The translations under genes were made by a program, and so were the position numbers. The notes beneath the pieces were generated by a model. The model saw only the letters and a program-made list of their open reading frames with translations. It was not told the DNA's origin and ran no database searches. DNA of 64,000 bases from Pantoea sp. RIT-PI-b (GTDB lineage Bacteria; Pseudomonadota; Gammaproteobacteria; Enterobacterales; Enterobacteriaceae), in the NCBI RefSeq assembly GCF_001187905.1, contig NZ_LGIS01000007.1:62001-126000 (forward strand), in the 5' to 3' direction. Below are positions 45,374 to 58,248 of this stretch, piece after piece (the stretch's first letter is position 1; each line of letters starts with the position of its first letter).

Positions 45374-46030
45374 ATGAATCAGACGCTTCTTTCTGAATTT
45401 GGCACGCCTGAACAGCGTGTAGAACGCGCCATTAATGCGCTGCGCAACGGCCGCGGTGTAATGGTGCTTGACGATGAAAATCGTGAAAACGAAGGTGATA
45501 TGATCTTCCCGGCAGAAACCATGACCGTTGAACAGATGGCATTAACCATCCGTCACGGCAGCGGTATAGTTTGCCTCTGCATCACTGAAGAACGCCGTCA
45601 GCAGCTTGAACTACCGATGATGGTGGAAACAAATACCAGCGCTTACGGCACCGGTTTTACGGTGACGATTGAAGCCGCGACCGGCGTGACAACCGGCGTT
45701 TCTGCCGCCGATCGCATCACCACTATTCGTGCTGCAGTTGCAGATGGCGCTAAGCCTTCGGACTTAAACCGACCGGGCCATGTTTTCCCGCTGCGTGCGC
45801 GTGAAGGCGGGGTTTTATCACGTGGTGGACATACTGAAGCCACCATCGATCTGGTAACGTTGGCTGGATTTAAGCCGGCAGGCGTACTGTGCGAGCTCAC
45901 TAATGATGACGGCAGCATGGCGCATGCGCCAGAAGCAATCGTGTTTGCGAAACAACATGATATGCCGGTAGTCACTATTGAAGATCTGGTTGCGTATCGT
46001 CGTCAGCGTGAAACGCGTCAGGCCAGCTAA
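45374..46030 (+). CDS. ribB: 3,4-dihydroxy-2-butanone 4-phosphate synthase
   Basis: 218 aa (E. coli 217). Turns ribulose 5-phosphate into formate and dihydroxybutanone phosphate, the riboflavin precursor. Acidic loop [10 protein letters not shown] near residue 35 and the R-P-G-H-V-F-P-L-R motif with H-T-E-A near 155. Stand-alone enzyme, no GTP cyclohydrolase II part. Regulated by the FMN riboswitch. Confidence 0.98.
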   Translation: MNQTLLSEFGTPEQRVERAINALRNGRGVMVLDDENRENEGDMIFPAETMTVEQMALTIRHGSGIVCLCITEERRQQLELPMMVETNTSAYGTGFTVTIEAATGVTTGVSAADRITTIRAAVADGAKPSDLNRPGHVFPLRAREGGVLSRGGHTEATIDLVTLAGFKPAGVLCELTNDDGSMAHAPEAIVFAKQHDMPVVTIEDLVAYRRQRETRQAS

Positions 46031-46047
46031 CTGAAGTGATTGAGAAG

Positions 46048-46083
46048 AAAGAGGCCGGATGAAATATCCGGCCTCTTTTTTTA
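46048..46083. terminator. Terminator after ribB
   Basis: GAGGCCGGA-TGAAATA-TCCGGCCTC followed by TTTTTTTTA; A-rich AAGAAA in front lets it serve the opposite gene too. Confidence 0.92.
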
Positions 46084-46087
46084 TGGC

Positions 46088-46471
46088 TTAACGGCTGGCG
46101 TAAAAAACATGATTGCCAATGACAACCGTGCGTTCGAAGGAGTGACGCCATGCGGGTTTAACGCTATGGGCATGAAAAAAGGTTGCTCCTTTCGTTACAT
46201 CCTGTAATTCCCCTTCCACAATTTTCTTTGCCAAATTTCTGGCGCGTTGCCAGCTTTTGTCCTCTTTAGGTGGATGACGATAGGGATCTTTCTTTAGAGA
46301 TGTCCAGGAGAACTGTTTAGGTGCGTACACCACGGGACAGATCTCTTTGACATCCCAGTTGGCCCGATTCATGGTAACCGTGCCAACGGCGATTTGCCCT
46401 TTAATCGGCTCTCCACGCGCTTCATGGTAGATATTCAGCGCCAGACACAATATTGCTCCCTGAATTAACAT
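46088..46471 (-). CDS. Cell-wall hydrolase, SleB family
   Basis: 127 aa. SleB/CwlJ-type catalytic domain: C-L-A-L-N-I-Y-H-E-A-R-G-E at the N-terminus, where the Glu is the usual catalytic residue, then VGTVTMNRANW, FSWTSLKKDPY and a terminal ATFFHAHSVKPAW region. Family members cut peptidoglycan (spore cortex lytic enzymes; RcpA-like phage lysozymes). No clear signal peptide beyond a weakly hydrophobic start. In E. coli this place has zupT; the gene is not at this place there. Confidence 0.85.
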   Translation of the reverse strand: MLIQGAILCLALNIYHEARGEPIKGQIAVGTVTMNRANWDVKEICPVVYAPKQFSWTSLKKDPYRHPPKEDKSWQRARNLAKKIVEGELQDVTKGATFFHAHSVKPAWRHSFERTVVIGNHVFYASR

Positions 46472-46800
46472 AACTTTCCATTGCTCATTTTTCTAAAATC
46501 GCGTGGAGTTTAGAAACAGGATTCAATGGATGTAACAAGACCGGTCTGGCTCGGTCTTACGTGTAAGCTATATCACTGATTTATCAAAAGAGCTGGCACC
46601 ATATTGCGACAAATCTTGCATCGGCTTTTTCAACGAAGTTCCTTAAGTCCCTCCTTTATCTTTTAAAGAGTACTGAGTTTTATGCGTTATTTTTTATTCA
46701 AATTCCCTGATGAAGATCATCACGCTTATCAGCGTTAATCCCAGCGCCAAAGCGCGTATCGTAGCGATTAACAAAGCAACACTTCGTCAGAGGATTAATT
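46472..46800. other. 329-bp intergenic region before ygiD
   Basis: AT-rich, upstream of two divergent genes, so it should carry both promoters; I cannot fix them. A small ORF of 18 codons (46682-46738, MRYFLFKFPDEDHHAYQR) has no convincing RBS. No repeat or RNA gene recognised. Confidence 0.4.
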
Positions 46801-47586
46801 ATGAGTCACGCTCGCATGCCCGCGCTTTTCCTTGGCCACGGTAGCCCAATGAACGTACTGGAAGATAATCGCTATACCCAAGCCTGGCAGCAGCTGGGCG
46901 AGATATTGCCACGCCCACGCGCTATTCTTGCCGTTTCAGCGCACTGGTATACACGCGGCACGGCGGTGACGGCGATGAAAAATCCACGCACTATCCATGA
47001 CTTCGGCGGTTTCCCGCAGGCATTGTTTGATGTGCGCTATCCAGCACCAGGTTCGCCTGAACTGGCTCAACAGGTGATTGATTTACTTTTGCCGATTGCT
47101 GTTCATGCCGATCAGGAGTGGGGCTTTGATCATGGATCCTGGGGCGTGCTGGCAAAAATGTATCCAGACGCCGATATTCCGGTCGTGCAGCTCAGCATCG
47201 ATGGTACTCAACCTGCCGAATGGCACTATCAGCTGGGCCAAAAGTTGGCGTCATTGCGTGATGAAGGGGTGATGATCGTTGCCAGCGGTAACGTGGTGCA
47301 CAATCTGCGTATGTTGCGCTGGCAGGGTGCTGAAACCGCGTATCCGTGGGCAGAGAATTTTAATCAGTTCGTCCGTGAAAATTTAAACTTCAAGGGCGAC
47401 GCAGCAGATCATCCGTTGGTGAACTTTATGCAGCATCCCGATGCGCAGCAGTCCAATCCAACGCCTGAACACTATTTACCGCTGCTGTATATCCTGGGTG
47501 CACGCGCTACGGATGAGGCAATCACGATTCCGGTGGAAGGAATGGAGATGGGTGCTATCAGTATGCTGTCGGTACAGATTGGCTAA
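46801..47586 (+). CDS. ygiD: 4,5-DOPA-extradiol-dioxygenase-like protein YgiD
   Basis: 261 aa. LigB-type extradiol dioxygenase fold: G-H-G-S-P-M-N (metal His) near the N-terminus, SAHWYTRG, D-H-G-S-W, and a later A-S-G-N-V-V-H-N. E. coli YgiD opens the ring of DOPA, requires a metal. RBS AGAGGA 6-8 nt before the ATG. Confidence 0.95.
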   Translation: MSHARMPALFLGHGSPMNVLEDNRYTQAWQQLGEILPRPRAILAVSAHWYTRGTAVTAMKNPRTIHDFGGFPQALFDVRYPAPGSPELAQQVIDLLLPIAVHADQEWGFDHGSWGVLAKMYPDADIPVVQLSIDGTQPAEWHYQLGQKLASLRDEGVMIVASGNVVHNLRMLRWQGAETAYPWAENFNQFVRENLNFKGDAADHPLVNFMQHPDAQQSNPTPEHYLPLLYILGARATDEAITIPVEGMEMGAISMLSVQIG

Positions 47587-47593
47587 AAAGCGC

Positions 47594-47617
47594 AGCCGCC
47601 CGATAATCGCGGGCGGC
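47594..47617. terminator. Hairpin between convergent ygiD and ygiC
   Basis: GCCGCCCG-ATAATCG-CGGGCGGC between two convergent genes, with AAAAAG before it but only CCTTTAAT after it. Confidence 0.55.
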
Positions 47618-47624
47618 GCAGCCT

Positions 47625-48788
47625 TTAATCGATAAAGGTGTGTGGATAGAAACGGGAGAGATCCTGAGTGATCAATGCGCGATCTTCTCGCAAACCGATG
47701 CCGGCAGGCTGATCGTCAATTAGCCAGCTACCAATCAAGGTGTAGCTATCACCAAATTTAGGTAACGGGTAGAACTGCTGGATGATCATGCCTTCTTCGC
47801 CATATGGCCCATCGGCACGCGCGATTTCCTGCCCGTTTTCAATAATGCGAATATTGGCGCCTTCGCGCGAAAACAGCGGTTTCACCACATACTTGTCCAT
47901 CTGCGGGGCATTTTCATCATCGGCGAAATAGGCTGGCAGCAGGTTGGGATGATTAGGGAACATCTCCCACAGCAGCGGTAACAGCGCTTTATTGGAAATA
48001 ATGCTTTTCCACGCGGGTTCAAGCCAACGTACGCCCGCATCTGCTAGCTTGGTAGAGAACACCTCGCGAAGCATGAATTCCCACGGATAGAGCTTAAACA
48101 GATTACTGATGACCTGATCGTTTACATCAGTAAACTGGCCCCTTTCACCCAAGCCTATCTCATCAATATAGAGAAATTCACTCGGCATACCGGCTTCAGT
48201 CGCGCAGTCTTGCAAATATTGCACTGTCGCGCGATCTTCGTCGGTATCGCGACAGCAGGAGAAGTGCAGCCAGTTAAAACCATTCTGCTGATGTAGCGTG
48301 GCGAAGCGCTCAATCAGTTTTTCTTGCAGGCTATTGAACTGATCGCTGCCCTGCGGCAGATTGCCCGCCTGGATTTGATCTTCCAGCCAGATCCATTGAA
48401 AGAATGCCGCTTCGTAGAGTGAGGTTGGCGTATCGGCGTTATTTTCCAATAGCTTAGCGTCACCCTTACCATCCCAGGCGAGATCAAGGCGCGAATAGAG
48501 CGAAGGTTGGCGCAGCTTCCACGAGTCACGCACGAAATCCCATGTGTGCTTAGGAATGCAGAAACGCGTGAGCAGCGCATCGCTGTTCACCACTTTTTCT
48601 ACCACTTGCAAACACATCTGATGCAGTTCGGCGGTGGTCTCTTCCAGCTGTTCAACCTGAGCAAGCGTGAACTGGTAGTAAGCATCTTCACACCAGTAAG
48701 GCTCGCCATACATGGTATGAAACTGAAAACCGTACTCGGCTGCTTTTTCACGCCAGTTGGGGCGTTCGGGGATGGCAATACGTTGCAT
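47625..48788 (-). CDS. ygiC: Glutathionylspermidine synthase-like ligase YgiC
   Basis: 387 aa (E. coli 386). ATP-grasp ligase related to the synthetase half of Gsp; actual substrate unproven. Residues [16 protein letters not shown] hold the ATP-grasp lysine and loop; [21 protein letters not shown] and the terminal [19 protein letters not shown] fit the family. Just downstream of ygiB, 8 bp apart, one operon. Confidence 0.95.
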   Translation of the reverse strand: MQRIAIPERPNWREKAAEYGFQFHTMYGEPYWCEDAYYQFTLAQVEQLEETTAELHQMCLQVVEKVVNSDALLTRFCIPKHTWDFVRDSWKLRQPSLYSRLDLAWDGKGDAKLLENNADTPTSLYEAAFFQWIWLEDQIQAGNLPQGSDQFNSLQEKLIERFATLHQQNGFNWLHFSCCRDTDEDRATVQYLQDCATEAGMPSEFLYIDEIGLGERGQFTDVNDQVISNLFKLYPWEFMLREVFSTKLADAGVRWLEPAWKSIISNKALLPLLWEMFPNHPNLLPAYFADDENAPQMDKYVVKPLFSREGANIRIIENGQEIARADGPYGEEGMIIQQFYPLPKFGDSYTLIGSWLIDDQPAGIGLREDRALITQDLSRFYPHTFID

Positions 48789-48796
48789 GCTACGAC

Positions 48797-49471
48797 TTAG
48801 CCTCCCAGCGAGCGGCTGCCCGTGCCGGAGGCACTGCTGCGCTGCATGGTGTTTTGTTTTGCCACGCTGTCACCAAAGCCGCCGCGAGTAATGGTGGAAG
48901 TGGTCGCCGGTTTAGGCGCCATTGCCGTTTTCGGCACGTTCATGGTGCGGCCCGAGGTAGCATTGCCGTAATTTTTACCCGCCGCATCAACAAATTTACC
49001 GTTTGCCGGGCTGTTTGGATTTTTCGGTGAGAAGAGCGGCTGCTGAGCGAAGCCTGCACCGCCACTCATCATTCGGCCCATCATGTAACCGGCCATCAGT
49101 GGCATCCAGAAGCTACCGCTCTGCTGCGCTTCTGCATTGTTAGCGGTGGTACCAACGCCCGCTTGCGCAGGTGTTTGCTGACACTGATTTTCGCCAAACT
49201 CAGCAACACAATCTTCGCGTGTCTTATATTTTGGCGCCGTGCGTTCGGCTTCTTTCAGAGCGTTGTTATACGCAGTGGTACATTGCGCGCTCTGGCTTGG
49301 GTTGGCTTTTGCACAATCATCGGCGTTTTGATACAGCGATACCGTTTCATCACTCTGCTCGCAGCCTGCCAGCATAAACACTGCGCTAACGGCAAATGCG
49401 ACCGGCGTTAAGTGGCGTGCCTGCCAGCTTTTACGAAAAGCAGCATGGCGAATATTTTTCGTCCGTTTCAT
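48797..49471 (-). CDS. ygiB: DUF1190 lipoprotein YgiB
   Basis: 224 aa from the ATG at 49471; a codon-neighbour ATG at 49480 lies over the RBS AGGA and is less likely. Lipobox F-M-L-A-G-C-E-Q gives a lipid-modified Cys near residue 35. Gln/Ala-rich middle and Ser/Thr/Gly-rich C-terminus ([10 protein letters not shown]). Function unknown; sits between tolC and ygiC as in E. coli. Confidence 0.95.
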   Translation of the reverse strand: MKRTKNIRHAAFRKSWQARHLTPVAFAVSAVFMLAGCEQSDETVSLYQNADDCAKANPSQSAQCTTAYNNALKEAERTAPKYKTREDCVAEFGENQCQQTPAQAGVGTTANNAEAQQSGSFWMPLMAGYMMGRMMSGGAGFAQQPLFSPKNPNSPANGKFVDAAGKNYGNATSGRTMNVPKTAMAPKPATTSTITRGGFGDSVAKQNTMQRSSASGTGSRSLGG

Positions 49472-49582
49472 TATTTTCATCCTGTGCCCAAAGGTGGGTT
49501 TAGGATAGGGGATGAGCGGTGGAAAATGAAGCGCGAAGCCAGATGGGGAAAGGATCTTTACGAAGCTATACGAATGAATGCG

Positions 49583-49605
49583 AAAGGGGCCGCATGCGGC
49601 CCCTT
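49583..49605 (-). terminator. Terminator of tolC
   Basis: Minus strand AAGGGGCCGC-AT-GCGGCCCCTTT just after the tolC stop; short T-run. Confidence 0.75.
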
Positions 49606-49611
49606 AGGGAA

Positions 49612-51084
49612 TTAATTACCGAATGGATTTCCGCTGCTGCGCGCGGCAGCTGGACGGGCTTGTGCGGCGGCTGAAGGCGATGACGCCTTAGGACCGTTAT
49701 CCACACGCGCGGCTTGCTGATTATTCTCCGGCGCCACCACTTCTGGCGTCGTGGTTATCTCTTTGCCTAGCGTGCTGTTCAGCTGCTGCAGATCCTGCTC
49801 GTTCAGCGTACCCAGCGCATATTTAATATTCAGCTGGTTAATCAGATAGCTGTAACGTGCATCTGAAAGCTGCTGCTTGGCATTAAACAGCGTAGTGGTC
49901 GCATCCAGCACATCAACGATGGTACGGGTACCAACCTGATAGCCAGCTTCCATCGCATCCAATGAGCTTTGCGCAGACACGACAGCCTGCTTATAAGCAT
50001 CAATGCTGCTGATCGACGCATTCACGTTGTTGAATGACGAACGTACAGTCTGCACAGCGCTACGGTGTGCGCCTTCCAGTTGTTCGCTGGCAGCGACATA
50101 GTTGTACTGCGCCTGTTTCACCTGAGAGGTGACCGAGCCACCGCTGTACAGTGGCATGGTGAAGCTCAGACCAACCTGGTTAGAACCGGTGATTGAATCA
50201 GTGCTGCCTGCGCTCTGGTTAGCGCGGCTACCGCCGTATTTACTGTTGGACATACCGGTTGAAGCGGTCAAATCCAGCGTCGGCATATGGCCGGTTTCTG
50301 CGGAGCGAATCTGCTCACGTGCCAGGTCCTGGCTCAGACGCGCTGACAGCAAAGTCAGGTTGCGGCTTTCTGACTCTTTCAACAGGTTGGCAACGGCGTC
50401 CGGACGTGCGGTTTTGAAACGATCGATATTCAGTGAAGCCAGCGACAGATAATCCATGCCGGTAATCTGGCGCAGAGATTCCACGGCGTTATCGAGGTTG
50501 TTACGCGCGGTGACTTCATTAGCCAGCACGGTGTCATATTGCGCACGGGCGTTTTGCACGTCAGTGATTGCCACCAAACCTACGTTGAAGCGCTGAGTGG
50601 TTTGATCCAATTCGCGGTAGATCGACTGTTTCTGTGCTTCGGTGTAAGAAAGCGTATCGATTGCCTTCAACACGTTGAAATAGGCAGTTGCGCTGTTCAG
50701 AATCAGGTCTTGCTGGGCAACCTGATAAGTGACGTCTTGAATACCGGCTTGTTTTTCCTGCAGCGACAGCGCACGCCATTTCGACATATCGAAAATAGTT
50801 TGAGTTAATTGCAGAGATGCGCTGGTCGTGTTGGAATGAAGTCCGCTGCTGTCACGGTAACCGTTGTTATAAGTGTAATCTGCGCCCAAGCCTAACTGCG
50901 GCAATAAAGGACTACGCGCTTCATTGATTTTCTCAAATGCAGCGTCGCGGTCAGCGGCGGAAGCACGCAGATCGGGGTTGCTAAGGCGCGCCTGCTGGTA
51001 GACCTGCAACAGGTTTTCTGCCTGGCTGGCAAGGCTGAATCCGCCCAGGCTCAGTCCAATAAAAAGTGGGAGCAGTTTTTTCAT
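49612..51084 (-). CDS. tolC: Outer-membrane efflux channel TolC
   Basis: 490 aa from ATG 51084 (MKKLLPLFIGLSLGGFSLASQA signal peptide). The ATG six bases upstream is too close to AAAGGA to be used. Trimeric channel-tunnel shared by RND/ABC pumps and type I secretion. The two internal repeats are visible: QVYQQARLSNPDLRASAADRDAAFEKINEARSPLLPQLGLGADY and later YNYVAASEQLEGAHRSAVQTVRSSFNNVNASISS. Divergent from nudF. Could serve the adhesin secretion predicted for 58515 onward. Confidence 0.98.
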   Translation of the reverse strand: MKKLLPLFIGLSLGGFSLASQAENLLQVYQQARLSNPDLRASAADRDAAFEKINEARSPLLPQLGLGADYTYNNGYRDSSGLHSNTTSASLQLTQTIFDMSKWRALSLQEKQAGIQDVTYQVAQQDLILNSATAYFNVLKAIDTLSYTEAQKQSIYRELDQTTQRFNVGLVAITDVQNARAQYDTVLANEVTARNNLDNAVESLRQITGMDYLSLASLNIDRFKTARPDAVANLLKESESRNLTLLSARLSQDLAREQIRSAETGHMPTLDLTASTGMSNSKYGGSRANQSAGSTDSITGSNQVGLSFTMPLYSGGSVTSQVKQAQYNYVAASEQLEGAHRSAVQTVRSSFNNVNASISSIDAYKQAVVSAQSSLDAMEAGYQVGTRTIVDVLDATTTLFNAKQQLSDARYSYLINQLNIKYALGTLNEQDLQQLNSTLGKEITTTPEVVAPENNQQAARVDNGPKASSPSAAAQARPAAARSSGNPFGN

Positions 51085-51297
51085 TTGCATTCCTTTTGTT
51101 GCAGCAAAATGCACGGGTAGTGCTGCAGGTAAGCCAAAAAAATAATCGCCGATTCTACAGAGGCGGCGTCAGAGATAAGTTGGCTGAACGTGCCTTCTTC
51201 CCCTAATTTACGTAAATAATTCAAAAAGAACCACTCGGACGGAGCGGTATACTTGGCTTTTCTTTGCTCCATCCCAATCTGCATAAGGAATCAGACG

Positions 51298-51933
51298 ATG
51301 ATGAGTGAAAAAAAATCCCCTGTGACTTTCACAAAAAACGATGTAGAAATTATTGCACGCGAAACGCGTTACGATGGTTTTTTTTCCATTGTCAGCTACC
51401 GTTTCCGCCACCGTCGTTTTAATGGCGAAATGAGCGGTGAAGTGGTGCGCGAAGTTTTTGAGCGCGGACACGCCGCCGTGCTGCTACCCTATGATCCCTT
51501 ACGTGACGAAGTGGTGCTGATCGAACAGATCCGCATTCCGGCTTTTGATTCCAGCCCAACGCCCTGGCTGCTGGAAATGGTGGCTGGAATTATCGAGCCC
51601 GGCGAAACGCCGGAAGATGTCGCACGGCGTGAGGCAATAGAAGAAGCCGGCCTCAAGGTTGGCCGTGTAAAACCGATAGTGAATTACTTAGCCAGCCCAG
51701 GCGGAACGTCTGAACGTTTGTCGGTGCTGGTGGGCGAAGTGGATGCCAGCCTGGCAGAGGGAAATCACGGGCTGGAGGAAGAGAATGAGGATATTCTTGT
51801 CCATGTAGTAAGCCGCGAACAGGCTTACCGCTGGGTGGAAGAGGGGATTATTGATAACGCAGCATCTGTCATCGCCCTGCAATGGCTGGCGTTGCACCAT
51901 GAAAAACTACGACAAGAGTGGAAGCTAAAATGA
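51298..51933 (+). CDS. nudF: ADP-ribose pyrophosphatase
   Basis: 211 aa from the first of two adjacent ATGs (51298, 51301), AAGGAA 8 nt upstream. Hydrolyses ADP-ribose to AMP and ribose phosphate. Nudix box fits G-x5-E-x7-R-E-x-x-[22 protein letters not shown]. First of the nudF-yqiB-cpdA-yqiA-parE run. Confidence 0.97.
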   Translation: MMSEKKSPVTFTKNDVEIIARETRYDGFFSIVSYRFRHRRFNGEMSGEVVREVFERGHAAVLLPYDPLRDEVVLIEQIRIPAFDSSPTPWLLEMVAGIIEPGETPEDVARREAIEEAGLKVGRVKPIVNYLASPGGTSERLSVLVGEVDASLAEGNHGLEEENEDILVHVVSREQAYRWVEEGIIDNAASVIALQWLALHHEKLRQEWKLK

Positions 51934-52355
51934 AACAGCGCTATACCCCTGACTTTCCCGAAATGATGCGTCTGTGCGAAACCAATTTCGCCCAGCTGCG
52001 TCGCCTGCTGCCGCGCAATGACGAGGCAGGTGCATCGGTGATCTATCAGGTGAATGGCGCCAGCTATCAGCTCACCATCGAAGAATCAACGCGTTACACC
52101 ACGCTGGTTGAAGTGCGTCAGGTGGCACCCGCGGTGAGCTACTGGAGCCTGCCTTCTATGTCGGTGCGGCTCTACCATGATGCGATGGTCGCTGAAGTGT
52201 GTTCCACTAAACAGATCTACCGATTTAAAGCGCGCTATGATTATCCTAATAAAAAATTGCATCAGCGCGATGAAAAACATCAGATTAACCAATTCCTTGC
52301 GGATTGGTTGCGTTACTGCTTAGCGCACGGCGCTGTGGCTGTACCGGTCTGCTGA
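51930..52355 (+). CDS. yqiB: Conserved protein YqiB (DUF1249)
   Basis: 141 aa from the ATG overlapping the nudF stop (ATGA). E. coli YqiB is 140 aa, with near-identical [15 protein letters not shown] and [23 protein letters not shown] stretches. Cytoplasmic, function unknown. Confidence 0.95.
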   Translation: MKQRYTPDFPEMMRLCETNFAQLRRLLPRNDEAGASVIYQVNGASYQLTIEESTRYTTLVEVRQVAPAVSYWSLPSMSVRLYHDAMVAEVCSTKQIYRFKARYDYPNKKLHQRDEKHQINQFLADWLRYCLAHGAVAVPVC

Positions 52356-52397
52356 TAGCGTGAAACGCAACAATGGCGTGGAGATTAAGGAAACGCT

Positions 52398-53225
52398 TTG
52401 GATAGCCTGCTAACTCTTCCTGCGGTAGATGGGTCTGGTATCAGGATTTTACAAATCACGGATACCCATCTTTTTGCAGGAAAACATCAATCGCTGCTTG
52501 GGGTGAACACCTGGTCGAGTTTTGCTGCAGTGCTGGATGCCATTGAGGCGCAGCAGCAGCATTACGATCTGATTATCGCCACTGGCGATCTCGCTCAGGA
52601 TCATACCGTTGAAGCCTACCAGCACTTTGTAGCGGGCATTTCGCGTCTGCCAAAGCCTTGCGTCTGGCTACCGGGCAATCATGATTTTCAACCGGCGATG
52701 GTTGATACGCTGGCCGATGCGGGCATTAAGTCGGACAAGCACGTTCTTTTAGGCGATCACTGGCAGTTAGTATTGCTGGATAGCCAGGTGTTCGGCGTGC
52801 CGCACGGCATGTTAAGTGAATATCAGCTGGAATGGCTGGATACCGCGCTGCGCAAGTATCCGGAGCGTCATACTTTGGTGCTGCTGCATCATCATCCGCT
52901 GGCGTCGGGTTGTACCTGGCTGGATCAGCACAGCTTGCGCAATCCCCATCAGCTGGAAGCGGTACTGCAACACTTCCCGCGCGCACGAAATCTGGTGTGT
53001 GGCCATATCCATCAGGAACTCGATCTCGACTGGCATGGGCGCCGCGTCATGGCTTCACCCTCCACCTGCGTGCAGTTCAAACCCCATTGCACCAACTTCA
53101 CTATTGATACGCTCGCCCCCGGCTGGCGCTGGTTTACCCTGCAGCCTGATGGCACGCTGGAAACCGAAGTGAACCGCCTGCAAAGCGACATGTTCCGTCC
53201 CGATCTTGATTCCGAGGGCTACTAA
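52398..53225 (+). CDS. cpdA: 3',5'-cyclic-AMP phosphodiesterase
   Basis: 275 aa from a TTG at 52398; AAGGA 8 nt upstream and the family start M-(D/E)-S-L-L-T support this rare start. Hydrolyses cAMP to AMP and so tempers CRP signalling. Calcineurin-type metal motifs: D-T-H-L-F, G-D-L-A-Q-D, G-N-H-D, H-H-H-P-L, G-H-I-H-Q. Confidence 0.96.
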   Translation: MDSLLTLPAVDGSGIRILQITDTHLFAGKHQSLLGVNTWSSFAAVLDAIEAQQQHYDLIIATGDLAQDHTVEAYQHFVAGISRLPKPCVWLPGNHDFQPAMVDTLADAGIKSDKHVLLGDHWQLVLLDSQVFGVPHGMLSEYQLEWLDTALRKYPERHTLVLLHHHPLASGCTWLDQHSLRNPHQLEAVLQHFPRARNLVCGHIHQELDLDWHGRRVMASPSTCVQFKPHCTNFTIDTLAPGWRWFTLQPDGTLETEVNRLQSDMFRPDLDSEGY

Positions 53226-53228
53226 GCC

Positions 53229-55750
<2,522 letters not shown>

Positions 55751-55752
<2 letters not shown>

Positions 55753-55783
55753 AAATAAGGGACGCCGCGGCGTCCCTTTTTTT
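55751..55783. terminator. Terminator after parE
   Basis: AGGGACGCCG-CGGCGTCCCT then TTTTTTT, A-run before it; serves parE and possibly the convergent gene. Confidence 0.92.
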
Positions 55784-57254
55784 ATGGCTGCAAGGCGTGT
55801 TTCACGCGTGCGATCACGTCGCTCCACTCTTCATCCTGCCCACGCGCAAACAGTCGCATCTGCGGGTACCACGGTGAATCCTCGCGATCCGCCAACCAGC
55901 GCCAGTCGCGAGCCCATGCCGGTAGCAATACCCAGCAAGGTTTGCCCAGCGCACCCGCCAGATGAATCACCGAGGTATCCACCCCAATGACCAGATCCAG
56001 CTGTGAAATGACCGCAGCGGTATCCTGATAATTGGCGAAGCGGGCGCCATAAGGTTGCACCTGCGGGAAATCAATAACCTCCTCCTCGCCCGCGCCTTTT
56101 TGCAGGCTAATCCAATGCGTATTCGGCAGATCAAACAACGGCGCAAGCTGTGACAGGTGTGCAAGCGATCGCTGGCTATCATTTTTATGTCCGCTCGATC
56201 CTTTCCACACGACACCGATTTTTTTGCCAGTTCCTGCAATCGGCCACTGTTCCTGCTGCTCAGTTGAGCTGAACAAATAGGGATGTTCGGCACTAAAAGG
56301 CTGGACTGAGTCGAGGAAATGCTGCGGCAAATCTAACAGCGAGCACCAATAATCGACTTTGGGCAGTGAATGCTGTTTATCTTCCCTAACCAGATAGCTA
56401 TCAACGTGTGCCAGCGTCACCATCAAGGGTTTGAGGGCGTTACTGCCCAGCATAAGCACCTTGTCAGCCTGCTTTTCCGTTTTCACCCGTGAGAGAAAAC
56501 GACAGAACTGAATCTCATCTCCCAGTCCTTGCTCGGTGCGCACCAGCAGCGTTTTACCGCGCAGATCTTCGCCCTGCCAGTAAGGAAACGGCAGCGTAGG
56601 TAAGGAAAAGAAACGGTCGGGATTATCTAACGCGTAACGAGCCTGATAATTGCGCCAGCCGGCGGAAAAATTGCCCTGTTGCAGCTGCACCATGCCAAGC
56701 GCGTTACGGCAGCGGCGATCGCTGCGTCGTTCACGCAGCACCTGCTGCATCAGACTTTCGGCTTCCGGCAGCTGGCCCATATGCGCGAGCAAGGTGCTCA
56801 TGCCGTAGCGGGCTTCGGTATAATCCGGCTTGATATGTAGCGCCAGGCGATATTGTGCGAGTGCGGCGTGATAACGATGCTGTTTATGCAGCAGAATGGC
56901 GTAGTTATTGTGACAGGCGGCGTAATGGGTATGTGCCTTAAGCGCAGCCTGGTAACAGGATTCTGCTTCAGAGAAACGCCCAGCGTCATAGTGGGTTAAA
57001 CCTAAGCCATTCAGTAATCCGGCATCCTGCGGCGTCACTTTTAACGCGCGCTGATAGTAGCGCTGCGCCAGCTCCAGTTCACCGTTGCGTCGCGCCAGAC
57101 GTGCGGCCTCATGCAGAAACCAGCTATCGTAAGGTACCAGCGTCAGGTGCGCACGGATCTTGCGCCAGGCTTCATCCTGTCGTCCTTGCTGCAGCAGCTG
57201 AGTTACTGCCTGCTGCTGACGTAGCTCGTTACTCATCCGAGGTTTATGGCGCAT
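55782..57254 (-). CDS. TPR-repeat glycosyltransferase (family-9-like)
   Basis: 490 aa; ATG at 57254 or, six codons later, 57236 (MSNELRQQQ). The N-terminal ~220 residues hold about five or six TPR units (e.g. LELAQRYYQRALKVTPQDAGLLNGLG, YQAALKAHTHYAACHNNYAILL). The C-terminal half resembles GT9/heptosyltransferase folds: EQGLGDEIQFCRF, G-V-V-W-K-G-S-S-G-H-K-N-D, and the terminal GVDTSVIHLAGALGKPCWVLLP nucleotide-sugar site. Cytoplasmic. Substrate unknown; O-linked protein glycosylation or LPS are options. Confidence 0.88.
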   Translation of the reverse strand: MRHKPRMSNELRQQQAVTQLLQQGRQDEAWRKIRAHLTLVPYDSWFLHEAARLARRNGELELAQRYYQRALKVTPQDAGLLNGLGLTHYDAGRFSEAESCYQAALKAHTHYAACHNNYAILLHKQHRYHAALAQYRLALHIKPDYTEARYGMSTLLAHMGQLPEAESLMQQVLRERRSDRRCRNALGMVQLQQGNFSAGWRNYQARYALDNPDRFFSLPTLPFPYWQGEDLRGKTLLVRTEQGLGDEIQFCRFLSRVKTEKQADKVLMLGSNALKPLMVTLAHVDSYLVREDKQHSLPKVDYWCSLLDLPQHFLDSVQPFSAEHPYLFSSTEQQEQWPIAGTGKKIGVVWKGSSGHKNDSQRSLAHLSQLAPLFDLPNTHWISLQKGAGEEEVIDFPQVQPYGARFANYQDTAAVISQLDLVIGVDTSVIHLAGALGKPCWVLLPAWARDWRWLADREDSPWYPQMRLFARGQDEEWSDVIARVKHALQP

Positions 57255-57348
57255 TATGTTATCCTGCCGCTGGTGAAAGTGGCGTAATCTACGGCAAAAG
57301 TTGCTGCTCAGGCGCTAAGACAGGTCTTGTTCTCAGGGAGATGGAAGA

Positions 57349-58248
57349 GTGAAAATCACGCTGGAAGAGTTACGCGCATGGGTGGCGGTGGTAGATACCG
57401 GTTCGATCACTGCGGCAGCGGAACAGTTAGAGCAAACCAGCTCCGGTATCAGCCGCGCGTTGAGTCGTCTGGAAGGCAAGCTGCAAACCACGCTCATGCA
57501 TCGCACCACCAGACGTCTGGCGCTCACCGAAGAAGGACTGATTTTTCTCGACCATGCGCGGCAGATTCTGGCTTCCGTTGAGCAGGCAGAAGAGCACATC
57601 GCCCAGCGTCGGGATATCCCTTCAGGACGGCTGCGCGTCAACGCTAATACGCCTTTCACGCTGCACGTGATTGTTCCGCTGGTAGCGGAATTCCGTGAGC
57701 GCTATCCGCAGATTCAGCTGGAACTGAACACGGATGACATTGTGATCGATCTGCTGGAACAGCAAACCGACATCGCCATCCGCATCGGCGAACTGCGAGA
57801 TTCAACCCTACGTGCGCGTGTGCTCGGCAGCAGCGCCATCCGCCTATTAGCTAGTCCCGGCTATCTGGAAAAGTTTGGTGTCCCTGAAGATGTTGCGGCG
57901 CTGGCAAATCATCAACTGCTGGGTTTCAGTCAACTTGATGCCCATAACGTCTGGCCGGTGTGGCAGCGTGAAGGTGAGTTTTTGCGCATCAAGCCAACGC
58001 TTTCCGCATCCAGCGGCGAGACGCTGCGCCAGCTGGCGTTAGCTGGACAAGGCATTGTGCGCTTATCTGATTTTGTCAGCCGCGAAGATCGTGTCAGTGG
58101 CCGCCTGGTGCAGGTTCTACCCGATGACACTCGCGAACTGCGCTTACCCATCCACGCTGTGTATTACCGCAACCAATCCCTCACCTCTCGCATTACCTGT
58201 TTTCTGGATTTTTTACGTGAAAAAATTCAGGAAAACCATCTGCTTTAG
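57349..58248 (+). CDS. LysR-family transcriptional regulator
   Basis: 299 aa from a GTG at 57349; an upstream ATG at 57340 runs straight into a stop. N-terminal wHTH MKITLEELRAWVAVVDTGSITAAAEQL with Q-T-S-S-G-I-S-R-A-L-S-R-L-E, then a LysR substrate domain starting GRLRVNANTPFTLHVIVPLV. Closest in memory to E. coli YafC. Its target is unknown; it points toward the adhesin locus 266 bp downstream but may not control it. Confidence 0.92.
   Translation: MKITLEELRAWVAVVDTGSITAAAEQLEQTSSGISRALSRLEGKLQTTLMHRTTRRLALTEEGLIFLDHARQILASVEQAEEHIAQRRDIPSGRLRVNANTPFTLHVIVPLVAEFRERYPQIQLELNTDDIVIDLLEQQTDIAIRIGELRDSTLRARVLGSSAIRLLASPGYLEKFGVPEDVAALANHQLLGFSQLDAHNVWPVWQREGEFLRIKPTLSASSGETLRQLALAGQGIVRLSDFVSREDRVSGRLVQVLPDDTRELRLPIHAVYYRNQSLTSRITCFLDFLREKIQENHLL

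Noticed and set aside
46682..46738. Possible 18-aa peptide gene (MRYFLFKFPDEDHHAYQR) before ygiD
   Set aside because: No convincing RBS, no known family, and length within chance for an AT-rich spacer.
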